6,446 nt of DNA, taken from NCBI GenBank assembly GCA_016717145.1, contig JADKGD010000067.1, positions 1 to 6,446 on the forward strand, in the 5' to 3' direction. The stretch comes from Saprospiraceae bacterium (GTDB lineage Bacteria > Bacteroidota > Bacteroidia > Chitinophagales > Saprospiraceae). Position 1 is the first letter of the stretch; each line of letters begins with the position of its first letter. Made by a program: the position numbers and the translations under genes. This document shows, piece after piece, positions 1 to 6,446 of the stretch. A model generated the notes under the pieces. That model saw only the letters and a list, made by a program, of their open reading frames with translations, ran no database searches and was not told where the DNA came from.

Positions 1-1478
1 AAATCGTAATATTTTTTCCGGCTTTATATATTAGGATTTGTCCGTATACAATATCTTTATATTCATACCTATACTTAAAACAACCTAAATTAATAGCATG
101 ATTGATCAGTTTCTTTTTCCTCTAAACCATCGGTTTCAGTTGTATCTGAGACAACTATTCCATCATCGTCTAAAGTAAATATATAATTATGAGACTTTTG
201 CAGGAATGATGTGCGAAGTCCGTTTTTATTGGCATTTGTTGCAATAGTTTGGTCATATGTATAAATACTATCTGATATTTCATACAATGGAAAAGTTAAC
301 TGCTCTAAATCAAAATAATATACTTTATCCTTTTTATTTAGCCAATATGCATTTCTATAAGACAAAATATCGTTATCAGCTAATTTATTTAATAAGCACA
401 TCATAGTAATCATATACATAAGTGGGAAAATCAATATCCCTAAACACTAATTTAGACTGTACATGATTCGTAAAGTCACTATTCTTAGGCACATCCAGAA
501 TAATTTTTTCCTTAGTGTAGAAATTTACAATGTAAAAATTTTCGTAATCACTATAGGAATATAAACTATCGGTCAATATATAAATGTCATCAAAATGATA
601 GCCTTTCAGTGTATCTAATGGAATAAGCGTATCCAATGTTAAGTCATATTTATAAAATACGCTCAATCTATCCCAAAAATTTTCATCCCTTTCTTCTTAA
701 CATTAAAAGTGAAGAACTATATTTTGCTTTGTCTACAAATTGTAATCTTGGTAAAAGCCCATTTAATGTGTCTAAACTTCCATCTTGGTTCAAAATATAA
801 AGAACATACTTCTCATTAAAATTACAAAAGTTGCCAATAGGATTATGCTGATATGATTCCAGGAAACTTGGTGTGTAGAAAATTCTATAATTATCATCAA
901 ATTCAATTATTCTATTTTCTGGTACATATTCTACCAAAATTTTAGTTATATTATTAACACTTTTAAATGTCACCAAAAAATTCCCTTTGACATCTGGTAC
1001 ATTTTTATAAATCCCCTGGAGTTCATCATTGCCCAAAAAGTATAAATAATTAGAATCTGCACTCACATTGTAATAATCTGAGCCTACAAAAAATGCTGTC
1101 GGGTAAACTTCACTTTCGAATTGTGGTAGGTTGTCTACCCTTCTCGTTTCTCCCATACGAAAATTTTGAAGAATTAAATGGTCTCCATAATAAAACATGA
1201 TATGTGTATCATTTATGTCAGCTCTAATAGTCTTACCATCTATGCAATATGGTATCTCAGACTCAAAAACTTTATACAGCTGACCTTCATCGTTGACACT
1301 CAAAACATCTAGATAATATTCGCCATTATCAACTAATAAATACTCATTTGAACTAGAAACAAATTGTAAGACTTTCTTTCCGTCTCGTAATCTGTACGGG
1401 CCTTTATGGCTTGTTGGGTATACATTTGCTCTGTGAACATATAAAAATAATGAATAGTAAGATTGATGTTTTTTGCAT
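1..1478 (-). pseudogene. Large lipoprotein, probable beta-propeller, 4 frameshifts, 3' end beyond window
   Basis: The gene starts at ATG 1478. The N-terminus MQKTSILLFIIFICSQSK is a lipoprotein signal peptide with a lipobox-like IFIC, so the mature protein should be anchored by Cys14 in the cell envelope. The body (about 490 residues before the left edge) is rich in short strands with Tyr/Phe/Asp, for example VSSSNEYLLVDNGEYYLDV and SDYYNVSADSNYLYFLGND. This resembles Bacteroidota six-bladed or similar beta-propeller lipoproteins, but I cannot name the family. Reading needs four one-base changes: add A at 1425-1427, remove G at 687-689, remove A at 388-390, remove A at 114-118. After the last repair the frame is open to base 1 (LINHAINLGCFKYRYEYKD). 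It lies downstream of the membrane-thioredoxin gene on the same strand, with its own candidate -7 site. Function is unknown. Confidence 0.7.
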
Positions 1479-1518
1479 GTTTTAAATTTTCCAGGTAGAC
1501 AATAAGGTATCTAAGAAA

Positions 1519-1526
1519 CAAATATA
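1519..1526 (-). promoter_or_regulatory. Candidate -7 promoter element (TATATTTG) for the large lipoprotein
   Basis: The minus-strand sequence TATATTTG matches the Bacteroidota -7 consensus TAnnTTTG. Transcription would start near 1512, leaving a leader of about 34 nt before ATG 1478. I see no clear TTTG -33 box at the usual spacing, so the call rests on one element. Confidence 0.3.
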
Positions 1527-1578
1527 ATGAAAATAATTAAGTTATTATTTATAAAAAGTAAGAACACAAATTATGGTC

Positions 1579-2730
1579 TTAGTCGACATATTTGCTATCA
1601 AATTTGATCTGTTTTACAAAATCAGGACTGACTGACAACCAGATCTTGGACATTTTTGGAATATTGGATGGAATTGCCGGAGAGTACTTAGGCAACAAAC
1701 TTTTAAAGAAAGTAACTTTCTGGTTTTTACAAATTACGATTGACATTTTGATGATCTTTATTTCAATTTTTTGGAGATTGAAATTCTTTGATCGTTCAGC
1801 TATCAACCCCAAAATCTTATCGGTCAATTCATCTTTTACAGAAGAATGATAACCAAAATATTGATAAATCAATTGCCCGCTTTGATCAAATAGTAAAAAA
1901 TACGGATGTCCTTCCAGACCCATCCGGTCATATAATTGATTGTCTTTATCGATCAGAATTTTGTTTTTATTCTTTATTTTTTCGAAATGGAAAACGCTGC
2001 TTCGATCTGTAACAGTGTTTTATTCGAGCCTGATACAAATAAAAATGTATCATTTTATCCTGATGTAGATCAAAAAAACCAGCTAAATCTTTGATGGCAG
2101 AAAAACAAGGAGGACATTTTTCGTTCCAGGTTTCTAAAAGTACATATTTATCAGTGGGTTTTATATAGTAGGAAGTATCATCAGACTTGATAAAATGGAA
2201 TCATCCTGATATCAAGTTTTTTGATTTCTTTTGCCCAATTGCAAAATCATAAGATTCAGCCATTTCAACAACATTTTGCCGTCCTATATAGGATATAAAG
2301 CAAATGAATAGAGCAGTATATATGAATGCACAAAAACTGAAGAGAATGCTTCTCTTTTAATGTAGTCAACTGACTCTGCTACTAAAATAATACTTGCAGT
2401 AATGATGGGGTGAAGTAGAATATTCAGTAATGTAAACTTTATTATAATAAGTGAAGATATCAGATAAAATGCCGGAAATATAAATTTTAAATATCTGCTA
2501 AACTTATGATCGAATACCACTACACTTTTAAAAAATATGTCAGCAAAAAGTATAAATAAGACCAATAATAATCCAATTCAAGGATTATCAGCATCCATTA
2601 AAAATAATCCCCACATCAAGATAAAACTTACGGAGTATAGACCTGTAAAAACGTAATTCATTACAAACTTATAAAAATTAAACCAACTCAAAATGAAGCA
2701 AAGAAAAAATTGAACAATAGCCCTTTTCAT
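1579..2730 (-). pseudogene. Six-helix membrane protein with C-terminal thioredoxin-like domain (CPPC), multiple frameshifts
   Basis: From ATG 2730 the repaired reading gives about 384 residues. Residues 1-150 hold about six hydrophobic segments, including AIVQFFLCFILSWFNFYKF, YLKFIFPAFYLISSLIIIKF and FCAFIYTALFICFISYIG. A linker leads to a TlpA/ResA-like domain: YVLLETWNEKCPPCFSAIKD (Cys pair at about residues 206 and 209, bases 2116-2105) and later LEGHPYFLLFDQSGQLIY, with the GHP likely holding the cis-proline. The domain would face the periplasm and act in thiol-disulfide exchange. Repairs: add T at 2580-2581 and remove T at 2545-2549 (removing an in-frame TGA at 2578-2580); add T at 2332-2336; add A at 2217-2222 and remove T at 2192-2195 (removing TGA 2201-2203); add T at 2041-2045; add A at 1977-1982. 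The layout recalls MauE/DoxX-type membrane domains coupled to thioredoxins, but I cannot assign the membrane family. The last 70 residues are not typical thioredoxin. Confidence 0.7.
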
Positions 2731-2763
2731 CCAATCTCATCTAATTAAACTTCCATACCTGAA

Positions 2764-2771
2764 CAAATGTA
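2764..2771 (-). promoter_or_regulatory. Candidate -7 promoter element (TACATTTG) for the membrane-thioredoxin gene
   Basis: Minus-strand TACATTTG fits TAnnTTTG and sits 33 bases upstream of ATG 2730, giving a predicted leader of about 27 nt. A TTTG lies 14 bases further upstream, closer than normal for a -33 box. Confidence 0.3.
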
Positions 2772-2969
2772 TAGATAAAATACAACAAAATAAATTATAG
2801 TAATTGCATTTGATAAATATTTTTTATTTAAGTGCAAATTAATTCTTCGTAAGATTAATCCCATATTATGCATTAGGATTCTACTGCAACACAATTCTAC
2901 TTCATATCAATTTTAGTACTCTTTTTTCTGTCCTCTTCTTAGCTAATGTTACACTTTAACGCATTTGCC

Positions 2970-2997
2970 GAAGCCACGATCCAGTTGTTCGTGGTTC
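2970..2997. repeat. Stem-loop, 9-bp stem with one bulged G
   Basis: GAA(g)CCACGA at 2970-2979 pairs with TCGTGGTTC at 2989-2997 around a 9-base loop. The right arm reads GTGGTTCAAGCC, which looks like a tRNA T-arm, but no matching T-stem or acceptor follows, so this is not an intact tRNA. Confidence 0.45.
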
Positions 2998-3005
2998 AAG
3001 CCTAA

Positions 3006-3064
3006 AAAGCCATTTCGTATGTCTTTTTAAACGGCTTTCATCTGTTTATTTTTATTTGTTTTTT
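3006..3064 (+). terminator. Rho-independent terminator-like hairpin with T-rich tail
   Basis: AAAGCCaTTT (3006-3015) pairs with AAAcGGCTTT (3029-3038), nine pairs with one A-C mismatch around a 13-base loop. A T-rich stretch follows (about 3044-3064). It has the form of an intrinsic terminator for plus-strand transcription, yet no plus-strand gene is seen upstream. It may therefore end a small RNA or be the remnant of a lost gene. Confidence 0.45.
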
Positions 3065-3081
3065 AATGGTCAGATGGAATC

Positions 3082-3163
3082 CCTGCCCGTATTGTAGCAG
3101 GCGGGTTTGATAAAAAAATAATCATTGTGGTTTGTACCCGCCTGAACACGTTAGTCGGGCAGG
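3082..3163. repeat. Nested inverted repeat, arms of 8 and 9 bp
   Basis: Outer arms are CCTGCCCG (3082-3089) and CGGGCAGG (3156-3163). Inner arms are CAGGCGGGT (3098-3106) and ACCCGCCTG (3136-3144). All pairs are perfect, with an inner loop of 29 bases and side spacers of 8 and 11 bases. Each half can also fold alone (CCTGC/GCAGG on the left; CCCG/CGGG with CCTG/CAGG on the right). The arms are far more GC-rich than their surroundings. This may be a REP/MITE-like intergenic repeat or a structured RNA. Confidence 0.6.
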
Positions 3164-3453
3164 TAAAATAAACCCTGATTATTTTTTATGTCGATTTATG
3201 TGCTTAATTGCTATTTGTATAATTTTCCGATTCGTAACGATGCCAAATGCTTATTCCGGGTTAAAATATGATTATTTCCTTGGGTTACAGGTAGGTAGCA
3301 GGACAAATTTTAAATATTCACCACAGAATCCGTACGTTTTTTGGGCTTTCCTATTTTCCTTGATGTGTATTTCAGTGCCTTATCACATTAAACCGTAAAT
3401 ATAATAACTGAAAGAAAATACTATTTTACTTATCTTTATCTTATACTTATCAT

Positions 3454-3485
3454 AGGGTTGTCTTATCTATACATATGACAACTCT
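3454..3485. repeat. Hairpin, 13-position stem, terminator-like
   Basis: AGGGTTGTCTTAT (3454-3466) pairs with ATATGACAACTCT (3473-3485) around the 6-base loop CTATAC, with one G-T wobble and one T-T mismatch. On the plus strand it is followed by an AT-rich run starting ATTTATTATAT. It lies about 105 bases before ATG 3592, so it could be a terminator for upstream transcription or part of a control region. Confidence 0.4.
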
Positions 3486-3591
3486 ATTTATTATATATCA
3501 TAAATATTAGTTAAATAAGTTTATTTGTATAACAATCATGGGCTGTGTGCGTTATTATACCTGTTATTTAAAAAGTAAAAAATAATACATT

Positions 3592-4368
3592 ATGGCAACC
3601 ATTGATAAACATGGCCACATCACCGGGCCTTTAGGTGGACTTCGGTTTTATAGTCTGGATGGTAACAACGTAGTAGCTACCAAAGGTGGTCCCACTTCCA
3701 ACCAAATCAAAAAAAGCGAAAATTATGCCTACACCAGAGCTCATAATGCTGAATTCGGCATCGTCAGTAAATTAGCGAGTGTCATCTATCAGACTCATCA
3801 AATGATGCGACCATTCAGGCATCATCAGGCCTATCAGATATTACGTGGGAATTTGTTTCGTTTGTTTCCCTATGATGAAACAAACCAACATGGTCAGAGA
3901 AGTCTCCTGTTTTCAAAGGCCATCCATCACTTTGATCAGATGCAGATCTCTGCTATTCCTTATTCAGAATATGTGACTCTTCCGGTAGAATGGAATCGAA
4001 ACACCCCTGAAGAAGTTAATTTTCACATTAAAGCATCTTCTATCAGGAGTATGTTCCGATTTCCAAAAAACTACCATCAAGTCAATTGGACACTTTATGT
4101 ACAGGGGATCAAAGACATCGAATTCAACCAGACAAAAAAATAGCTATACTTTGCCTGTTTCCGAATGTGTATTGCCACTTACACCTGTATCCAGAACAGT
4201 TTGCTAATCAGAGAAACAGGTAAAGAGTTGTTTTGCTCTGCACCATTGGAAAAAGACTATAACTACCTGATTTTTGCCGTAGCGAGTTTTACACCCTTGC
4301 CTAAACCCAACCTGTCAGGGATTCATGTAGCAGCATGTATTGGTTTGGTATCGAATCTATCTCAATAA
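3592..4368 (+). CDS. Uncharacterised Bacteroidota protein with KGGPT signature, two frameshifts near the middle-to-end
   Basis: The start MATIDKHGHITGPLGGLRFY is followed by NNVVATKGGPTSNQIKKSE and RAHNAEFG at residues 1-60. I recognise this N-terminal pattern (Gly-rich strand, KGGP, IK, R-x-x-N-x-EFG) from uncharacterised Bacteroidota proteins of roughly 250 residues; no function is established to my knowledge. The open frame stops at TAG 4141 after 183 residues, but the same frame reopens directly downstream with LLIRETGKELFCSAPLEKDY and ends at 4368. Removing one A from the A7 run at 4134-4140 and adding one T at 4200-4202 restores SYTLPVSECVLPLTPVSRTV in between, giving 258 residues. I see no signal peptide or membrane segment. 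The C-terminal half looks beta-rich. If the stop is real, the product is a 183-residue truncated form. Confidence 0.75.
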
Positions 4369-4516
4369 CATACATCGCAACTGAATATCCTGATATTTCA
4401 AAGGTAAACTTCAGAAAACAACATGGACAGAGGATTTGTAAAAATGAGACTTAAAACCCGAACACAAAAAATACCCGCCATTCATACCGGAATTATATAC
4501 TATTCTTTACTTTTAC

Positions 4517-4575
4517 CAATCAAATGATGATGTGTTTTCTATATCATTTTGATTGCAGGAATGAGACATCATCAT
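4517..4575 (+). repeat. Two mutually exclusive stem-loops upstream of the small lipoprotein gene
   Basis: CAATCAAATGAT (4517-4528) can pair with ATCATTTTGATTG (4543-4555, one bulged base). The overlapping ATGATGATG (4524-4532) can instead pair with CATCATCAT (4567-4575). The first hairpin lies after the end of the KGGPT gene and may act as its terminator. Both lie upstream of the predicted promoter at 4590-4621, so attenuation of the lipoprotein gene would require read-through transcription. Confidence 0.35.
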
Positions 4576-4589
4576 ACAAAATAGTAAAA

Positions 4590-4621
4590 TCTGAAACGGT
4601 TACTATCAGAGAATATATTTG
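4590..4621 (+). promoter_or_regulatory. Bacteroidota-type promoter (TCTG, 20 bp, TATATTTG) for the small lipoprotein
   Basis: TATATTTG (4614-4621) matches the -7 consensus TAnnTTTG exactly. TCTG (4590-4593), one base from the -33 TTTG, lies 20 bases upstream. Transcription would begin near 4628, with a leader of about 39 nt to ATG 4667. The TTG at 4619, which would otherwise serve as an upstream start codon, is part of this -7 box, so ATG 4667 is the better start. Confidence 0.5.
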
Positions 4622-4666
4622 AAAATATTTAGTTCAACTTCCAAAACCCATTATCAGGAAAATCAG

Positions 4667-5125
4667 ATGGCTTTAGTTTTAATTATTTTATGCTTTTTTT
4701 CCTGTAAATCTTCATCCAATCAACAGGAAAGTAAACCAATAACATCTTCACCCCGTCCTGACTGGCTTCAGGGAAAATGGCAGCGGACCAATGACGAAGA
4801 AAATAAAAAAACATACGAACATTGGCAAAAAGTGAGTGATTCCCTATACCTGGGACTTGGATTTACCTTACAGCAAAAAGATACAGTATGGAAAGAAAAT
4901 GTCCAACTTATTTTAAAGGATTCAATGTGGAGTTATGATGTGTTTATGGCTGGAAATCCAAACCCTACTTCATTCCTTCACCCACATTATAGATTCTTTT
5001 TGTGAGCGAAAATGCTCAAAATGAATTTCCAAAGAAGATTGTCTATACATTAAAAGGAGATACGATGAGGAGCTACTATATCCGGAAGTGGACCGGAAAT
5101 TTTATATATGTTTGTAAAGGAATAA
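4667..5125 (+). CDS. Small DUF6265-like lipoprotein, two frameshifts near the 3' end
   Basis: Starting at ATG 4667, MALVLIILCFFSCKSSSNQQ is a short lipoprotein signal peptide with the acylated Cys at about position 13. The mature domain has WLQGKWQRTNDEENKKTYEH, SLYLGLGFTLQQKDTVWKEN and, after repair, SENAQNEFPKKIVYTLKGD and MRATISGSGPEILYMFVKE. This order (G-x-W, YE-x-W, G-x-x-F, EN-x-x-x-EFPKKI-Y, ISG) matches my knowledge of DUF6265, a beta-barrel-like family of unknown function. Repairs: add one T at 4997-5001 (removing TGA 5006-5008) and remove one G at 5069-5070, giving 152 residues ending at TAA 5123. Unrepaired, the reading frame ends at 5008 and loses the conserved C-terminal strands. 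It is convergent with the jelly-roll gene. Confidence 0.75.
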
Positions 5126-5247
5126 TGACTGTTGAGTGGTTTTGAAATATGGTCACAATGGTAACCACGCTGATCGGGCAATGATTTGTTGATATAATTG
5201 GTATAGAACTATTGTATTTTGAAAACAACAAAGACAATTCGAGATAA

Positions 5248-5288
5248 TTACCATCACTTTACATGTTATATTTGTAAAGTGATGGTAA
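5248..5288. terminator. Perfect 16-bp hairpin between convergent genes, probable bidirectional terminator
   Basis: TTACCATCACTTTACA (5248-5263) is exactly complementary to TGTAAAGTGATGGTAA (5273-5288) around a 9-base loop. It lies after the plus-strand lipoprotein stop (5125) and just before the minus-strand jelly-roll stop (5302), the natural place for a shared terminator. Neither side has a strong T-tract, so a protein-binding palindrome remains possible. Confidence 0.6.
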
Positions 5289-5301
5289 CTAAAGAGATGA
5301 G

Positions 5302-5878
5302 TTAAAGTTTTTGAAAAATCAATGAAGCATTTACATTCGCCTGTGTGCCACCTATATTTGATGCAAGGGTAACTGCTGCAGCAGAAGAATGATTTCTAAG
5401 TGAAACTACATCCCCTGCAGTTGCCGAAAAAATAAGCTCTCCATTATTTTGTTGGGTACCTGCACCGCTCCCAAAGATACTTCCGGACAAAACACTTCCG
5501 TTTAAAAATAAAGCGAACTGATTAGGTTCTGCGCTTGAAACTGAGAAGCTAACCTTGTATATACCGGTATTTACAATATTAATTGTGGTGTCCTCGTACA
5601 TGTGTAAAGCCGGAAGTTAAATTTGTATTACTGTCAAAAATAATATCTGCTTCAACTGGCACATTTTGACTACTTAAATTATACACATAAGCATATTGTT
5701 GTGCCACACCTGTTGGATTTTGCCATGTAGCCAATCCGGAATTATCTGAAGTAAGGACTTTGCCATTATCGGGAGATCCTCCTGTTATTTTAATCTGTCC
5801 CACAACCTCAACTTGATTTTGGGAAAATAAATTGAAGGATAAAAAAAAGAATAAAAACAAAGGAAATAAACGACCCAT
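5302..5878 (-). CDS. Secreted BclA C-terminal-like (TNF-like jelly-roll) protein, one frameshift
   Basis: The start MGRLFPLFLFFFLSFNLFSQ is a Sec signal peptide. Next comes a short segment, GSPDNGKVLTSDNSGLATWQ, whose DGKVLTSD-x-x-G-x-x-x-W pattern is common in Bacteroidota surface proteins. The rest, from QQYAYVYNLSSQ to the C-terminal NVNASLIFQKL, matches the BclA_C jelly-roll as I know it: FALFLNG, GSGAGTQQNNG, AGDVVSLRNHSSAAAVTL, GGTQANVNASL. That domain forms trimers in the Bacillus exosporium collagen-like protein BclA. The open frame breaks at about 5591-5597. Removing one base there joins LTSGFTHV to DTTINIVNTGIYKVSFSV and gives about 191 residues. There is no collagen Gly-X-Y stalk. 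The protein is probably exported and trimeric; its role is unknown. Confidence 0.8.
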
Positions 5879-5968
5879 TCTGAGAAAAAAGTTAAATTAT
5901 TCATATTTAATGATTTAATTGATTACAAAATTAATAATTTGTAATATGTATCAGGGGAGACTGTTTTA

Positions 5969-6002
5969 CAAAGATAGTCTAAAAAATTGGTAATAGTGCA
6001 AT
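5969..6002 (-). promoter_or_regulatory. Candidate promoter for the jelly-roll gene (ATTG, TATCTTTG)
   Basis: Minus-strand TATCTTTG (5976-5969) fits TAnnTTTG, with ATTG (6002-5999) 22 bases upstream as a weak -33 box. The leader would be about 84 nt, running through AT-rich sequence. A second -7-like TAATTTTG lies closer to the gene, at about 5924-5931, but has no -33 partner. Confidence 0.35.
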
Positions 6003-6159
6003 TGGTTAAAATTAATTGTTGTTTGTACTGAAATGAAAATTGAAATGTTTGAGCAGGTAAACAATAAAACCTTTAGATAAAGTTTTTAAGATTTTTTAAA
6101 AATTATGCACGAAACGATTATTTATATCTGAACTTTTATTGTCCCGCATCTTACACCAT

Positions 6160-6446
6160 CTACTGCTGCTGTTGCATTTGTATCTGCATAAGTCTGTGCG
6201 CCTGATACAAATTGTCTGCCAATGTATCTGCATAGGAATGACTCACAAATGATGGGTTGATGTGCTGGTCCGGCTCCTGAAATATATTGGAACTATATTT
6301 ATTTTTTCTTTCCGGTTCAGCATTTTCTACGATGACAGATACTTCCAGTCTGTGCTTCAAATTTCCTTTAAATATACCTTTGACCGGCGTGCAATCTTTA
6401 AAAAACCTGCCTACAGCAATACGAACATGTTTGTCTGAAGCTATAC
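6160..6446 (-). CDS. Unrecognised protein, C-terminal part, glutamine-rich tail
   Basis: The minus-strand frame is open from the right edge to the TAG at 6160, so only the last 95 or so residues are present. The visible part reads IASDKHVRIAVGRFFKDC, then GIFKGNLKHRLEVSVIVENA, then a polar stretch (SYADTLADNLYQAHRLM) and the tail QIQMQQQQ. The TTG at 6360 is not a convincing start because coding-like sequence continues upstream of it without a stop. There is no obvious membrane segment or catalytic motif, and I do not recognise the family. The (CAG)n stretch encoding the tail is a short repeat. Unlike its neighbours, this piece shows no frame break. Confidence 0.55.
   Translation of the reverse strand, partial: IASDKHVRIAVGRFFKDCTPVKGIFKGNLKHRLEVSVIVENAEPERKNKYSSNIFQEPDQHINPSFVSHSYADTLADNLYQAHRLMQIQMQQQQ

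Larger units (their letters stand above)
2772..3591. other. Long intergenic region without a convincing gene
   Basis: About 820 bases with no supported coding sequence. The only long open frame (3132-3398, plus) begins inside a palindrome with a TTG codon and has no recognisable domain. The left part, to about 2940, is plain AT-rich sequence. From 2970 to 3163 there is a run of stem-loops (listed separately), and another hairpin lies at 3454-3485. The 100 bases before ATG 3592 are AT-rich. They contain TTTATTTG at 3520-3527, one base away from the -7 consensus, but no -33 partner. Confidence 0.6.

Noticed and set aside
1592..2012. Two overlapping plus-strand open frames (1592-1849 and 1788-2012)
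   Set aside because: They lie antisense to the thioredoxin-like domain, whose GHPYFLLFDQSG and KILIDKDNQLYDR segments are clearly on the minus strand.
2201..2580. In-frame TGA codons at 2201-2203 and 2578-2580 as evidence for TGA recoding to tryptophan
   Set aside because: Both vanish with paired homopolymer repairs that give better protein sequence, and TGA at 5006 is also explained by a frameshift. TGG is used normally for Trp throughout.
2960..3011. tRNA gene suggested by GTGGTTCAAGCC
   Set aside because: No acceptor stem, anticodon arm or D-arm can be drawn, and the putative T-stem does not pair.
3132..3398. 88-residue plus-strand open frame in the long intergenic region
   Set aside because: It starts with TTG inside the right arm region of the nested palindrome, has no promoter, domain or signal peptide, and its composition is like translated AT-rich non-coding DNA.
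5166..5180. Possible second copy of the 3147-3161 repeat segment (CACG...TCGGGCA)
   Set aside because: Only 12 of 15 bases match and the surrounding palindrome is absent, so chance similarity cannot be excluded.
2029..6215. 13-base direct match GCCTGATACAAAT at about 2029 and 6202
   Set aside because: It is short, lies inside two unrelated coding regions, and has no flanking similarity.
1..6446. CRISPR array, rRNA, insertion sequence or transposase
   Set aside because: I saw no regularly spaced repeats, no rRNA-like blocks and no transposase motifs on either strand.

Overview
The window looks like a chromosomal stretch from a member of the Bacteroidota, possibly a Saprospiraceae-like lineage. 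The evidence is an AT-rich composition, four sites matching the Bacteroidota -7 promoter consensus TAnnTTTG, almost no Shine-Dalgarno sequences, two lipoproteins, and two protein families I associate with Bacteroidota: a KGGPT-motif protein and a BclA C-terminal-like jelly-roll protein. The phylum call is an inference from these features, not a database result.

Layout, left to right. (1) About 1-2730, minus strand: a six-helix membrane protein carrying a C-terminal thioredoxin-like domain (CPPC), then a long lipoprotein, probably a beta-propeller, that runs off the left edge. (2) About 2770-3590: no convincing gene, but a compact block of structured DNA or RNA with two stem-loops, a T-rich tract, a nested palindrome and a further hairpin. 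(3) 3592-4368, plus strand: an uncharacterised protein with a GPLGGLRFY...KGGPT...RAHNAEFG signature. (4) 4667-5125, plus strand: a small lipoprotein resembling DUF6265. (5) 5302-5878, minus strand, convergent with (4) and separated from it by a perfect 16-bp hairpin: a secreted protein with a BclA_C/TNF-like jelly-roll domain. (6) 6160 to the right edge, minus strand: the C-terminus of an unrecognised protein with a glutamine-rich tail.

The most striking property is that all five genes whose start lies in the window are broken by single-base frame changes. Nearly all of these can be repaired by adding or removing one base in a homopolymer. The repaired products read as coherent, family-like proteins, and no nonsense substitution is required. 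The pattern suggests uncorrected homopolymer errors from long-read sequencing more than biological decay, but the sequence alone cannot prove this. The gene coordinates below span the repaired genes.

Functionally, the membrane-thioredoxin protein and the adjacent lipoprotein are co-directional and may form a periplasmic or outer-membrane unit. The other genes show no obvious shared pathway.
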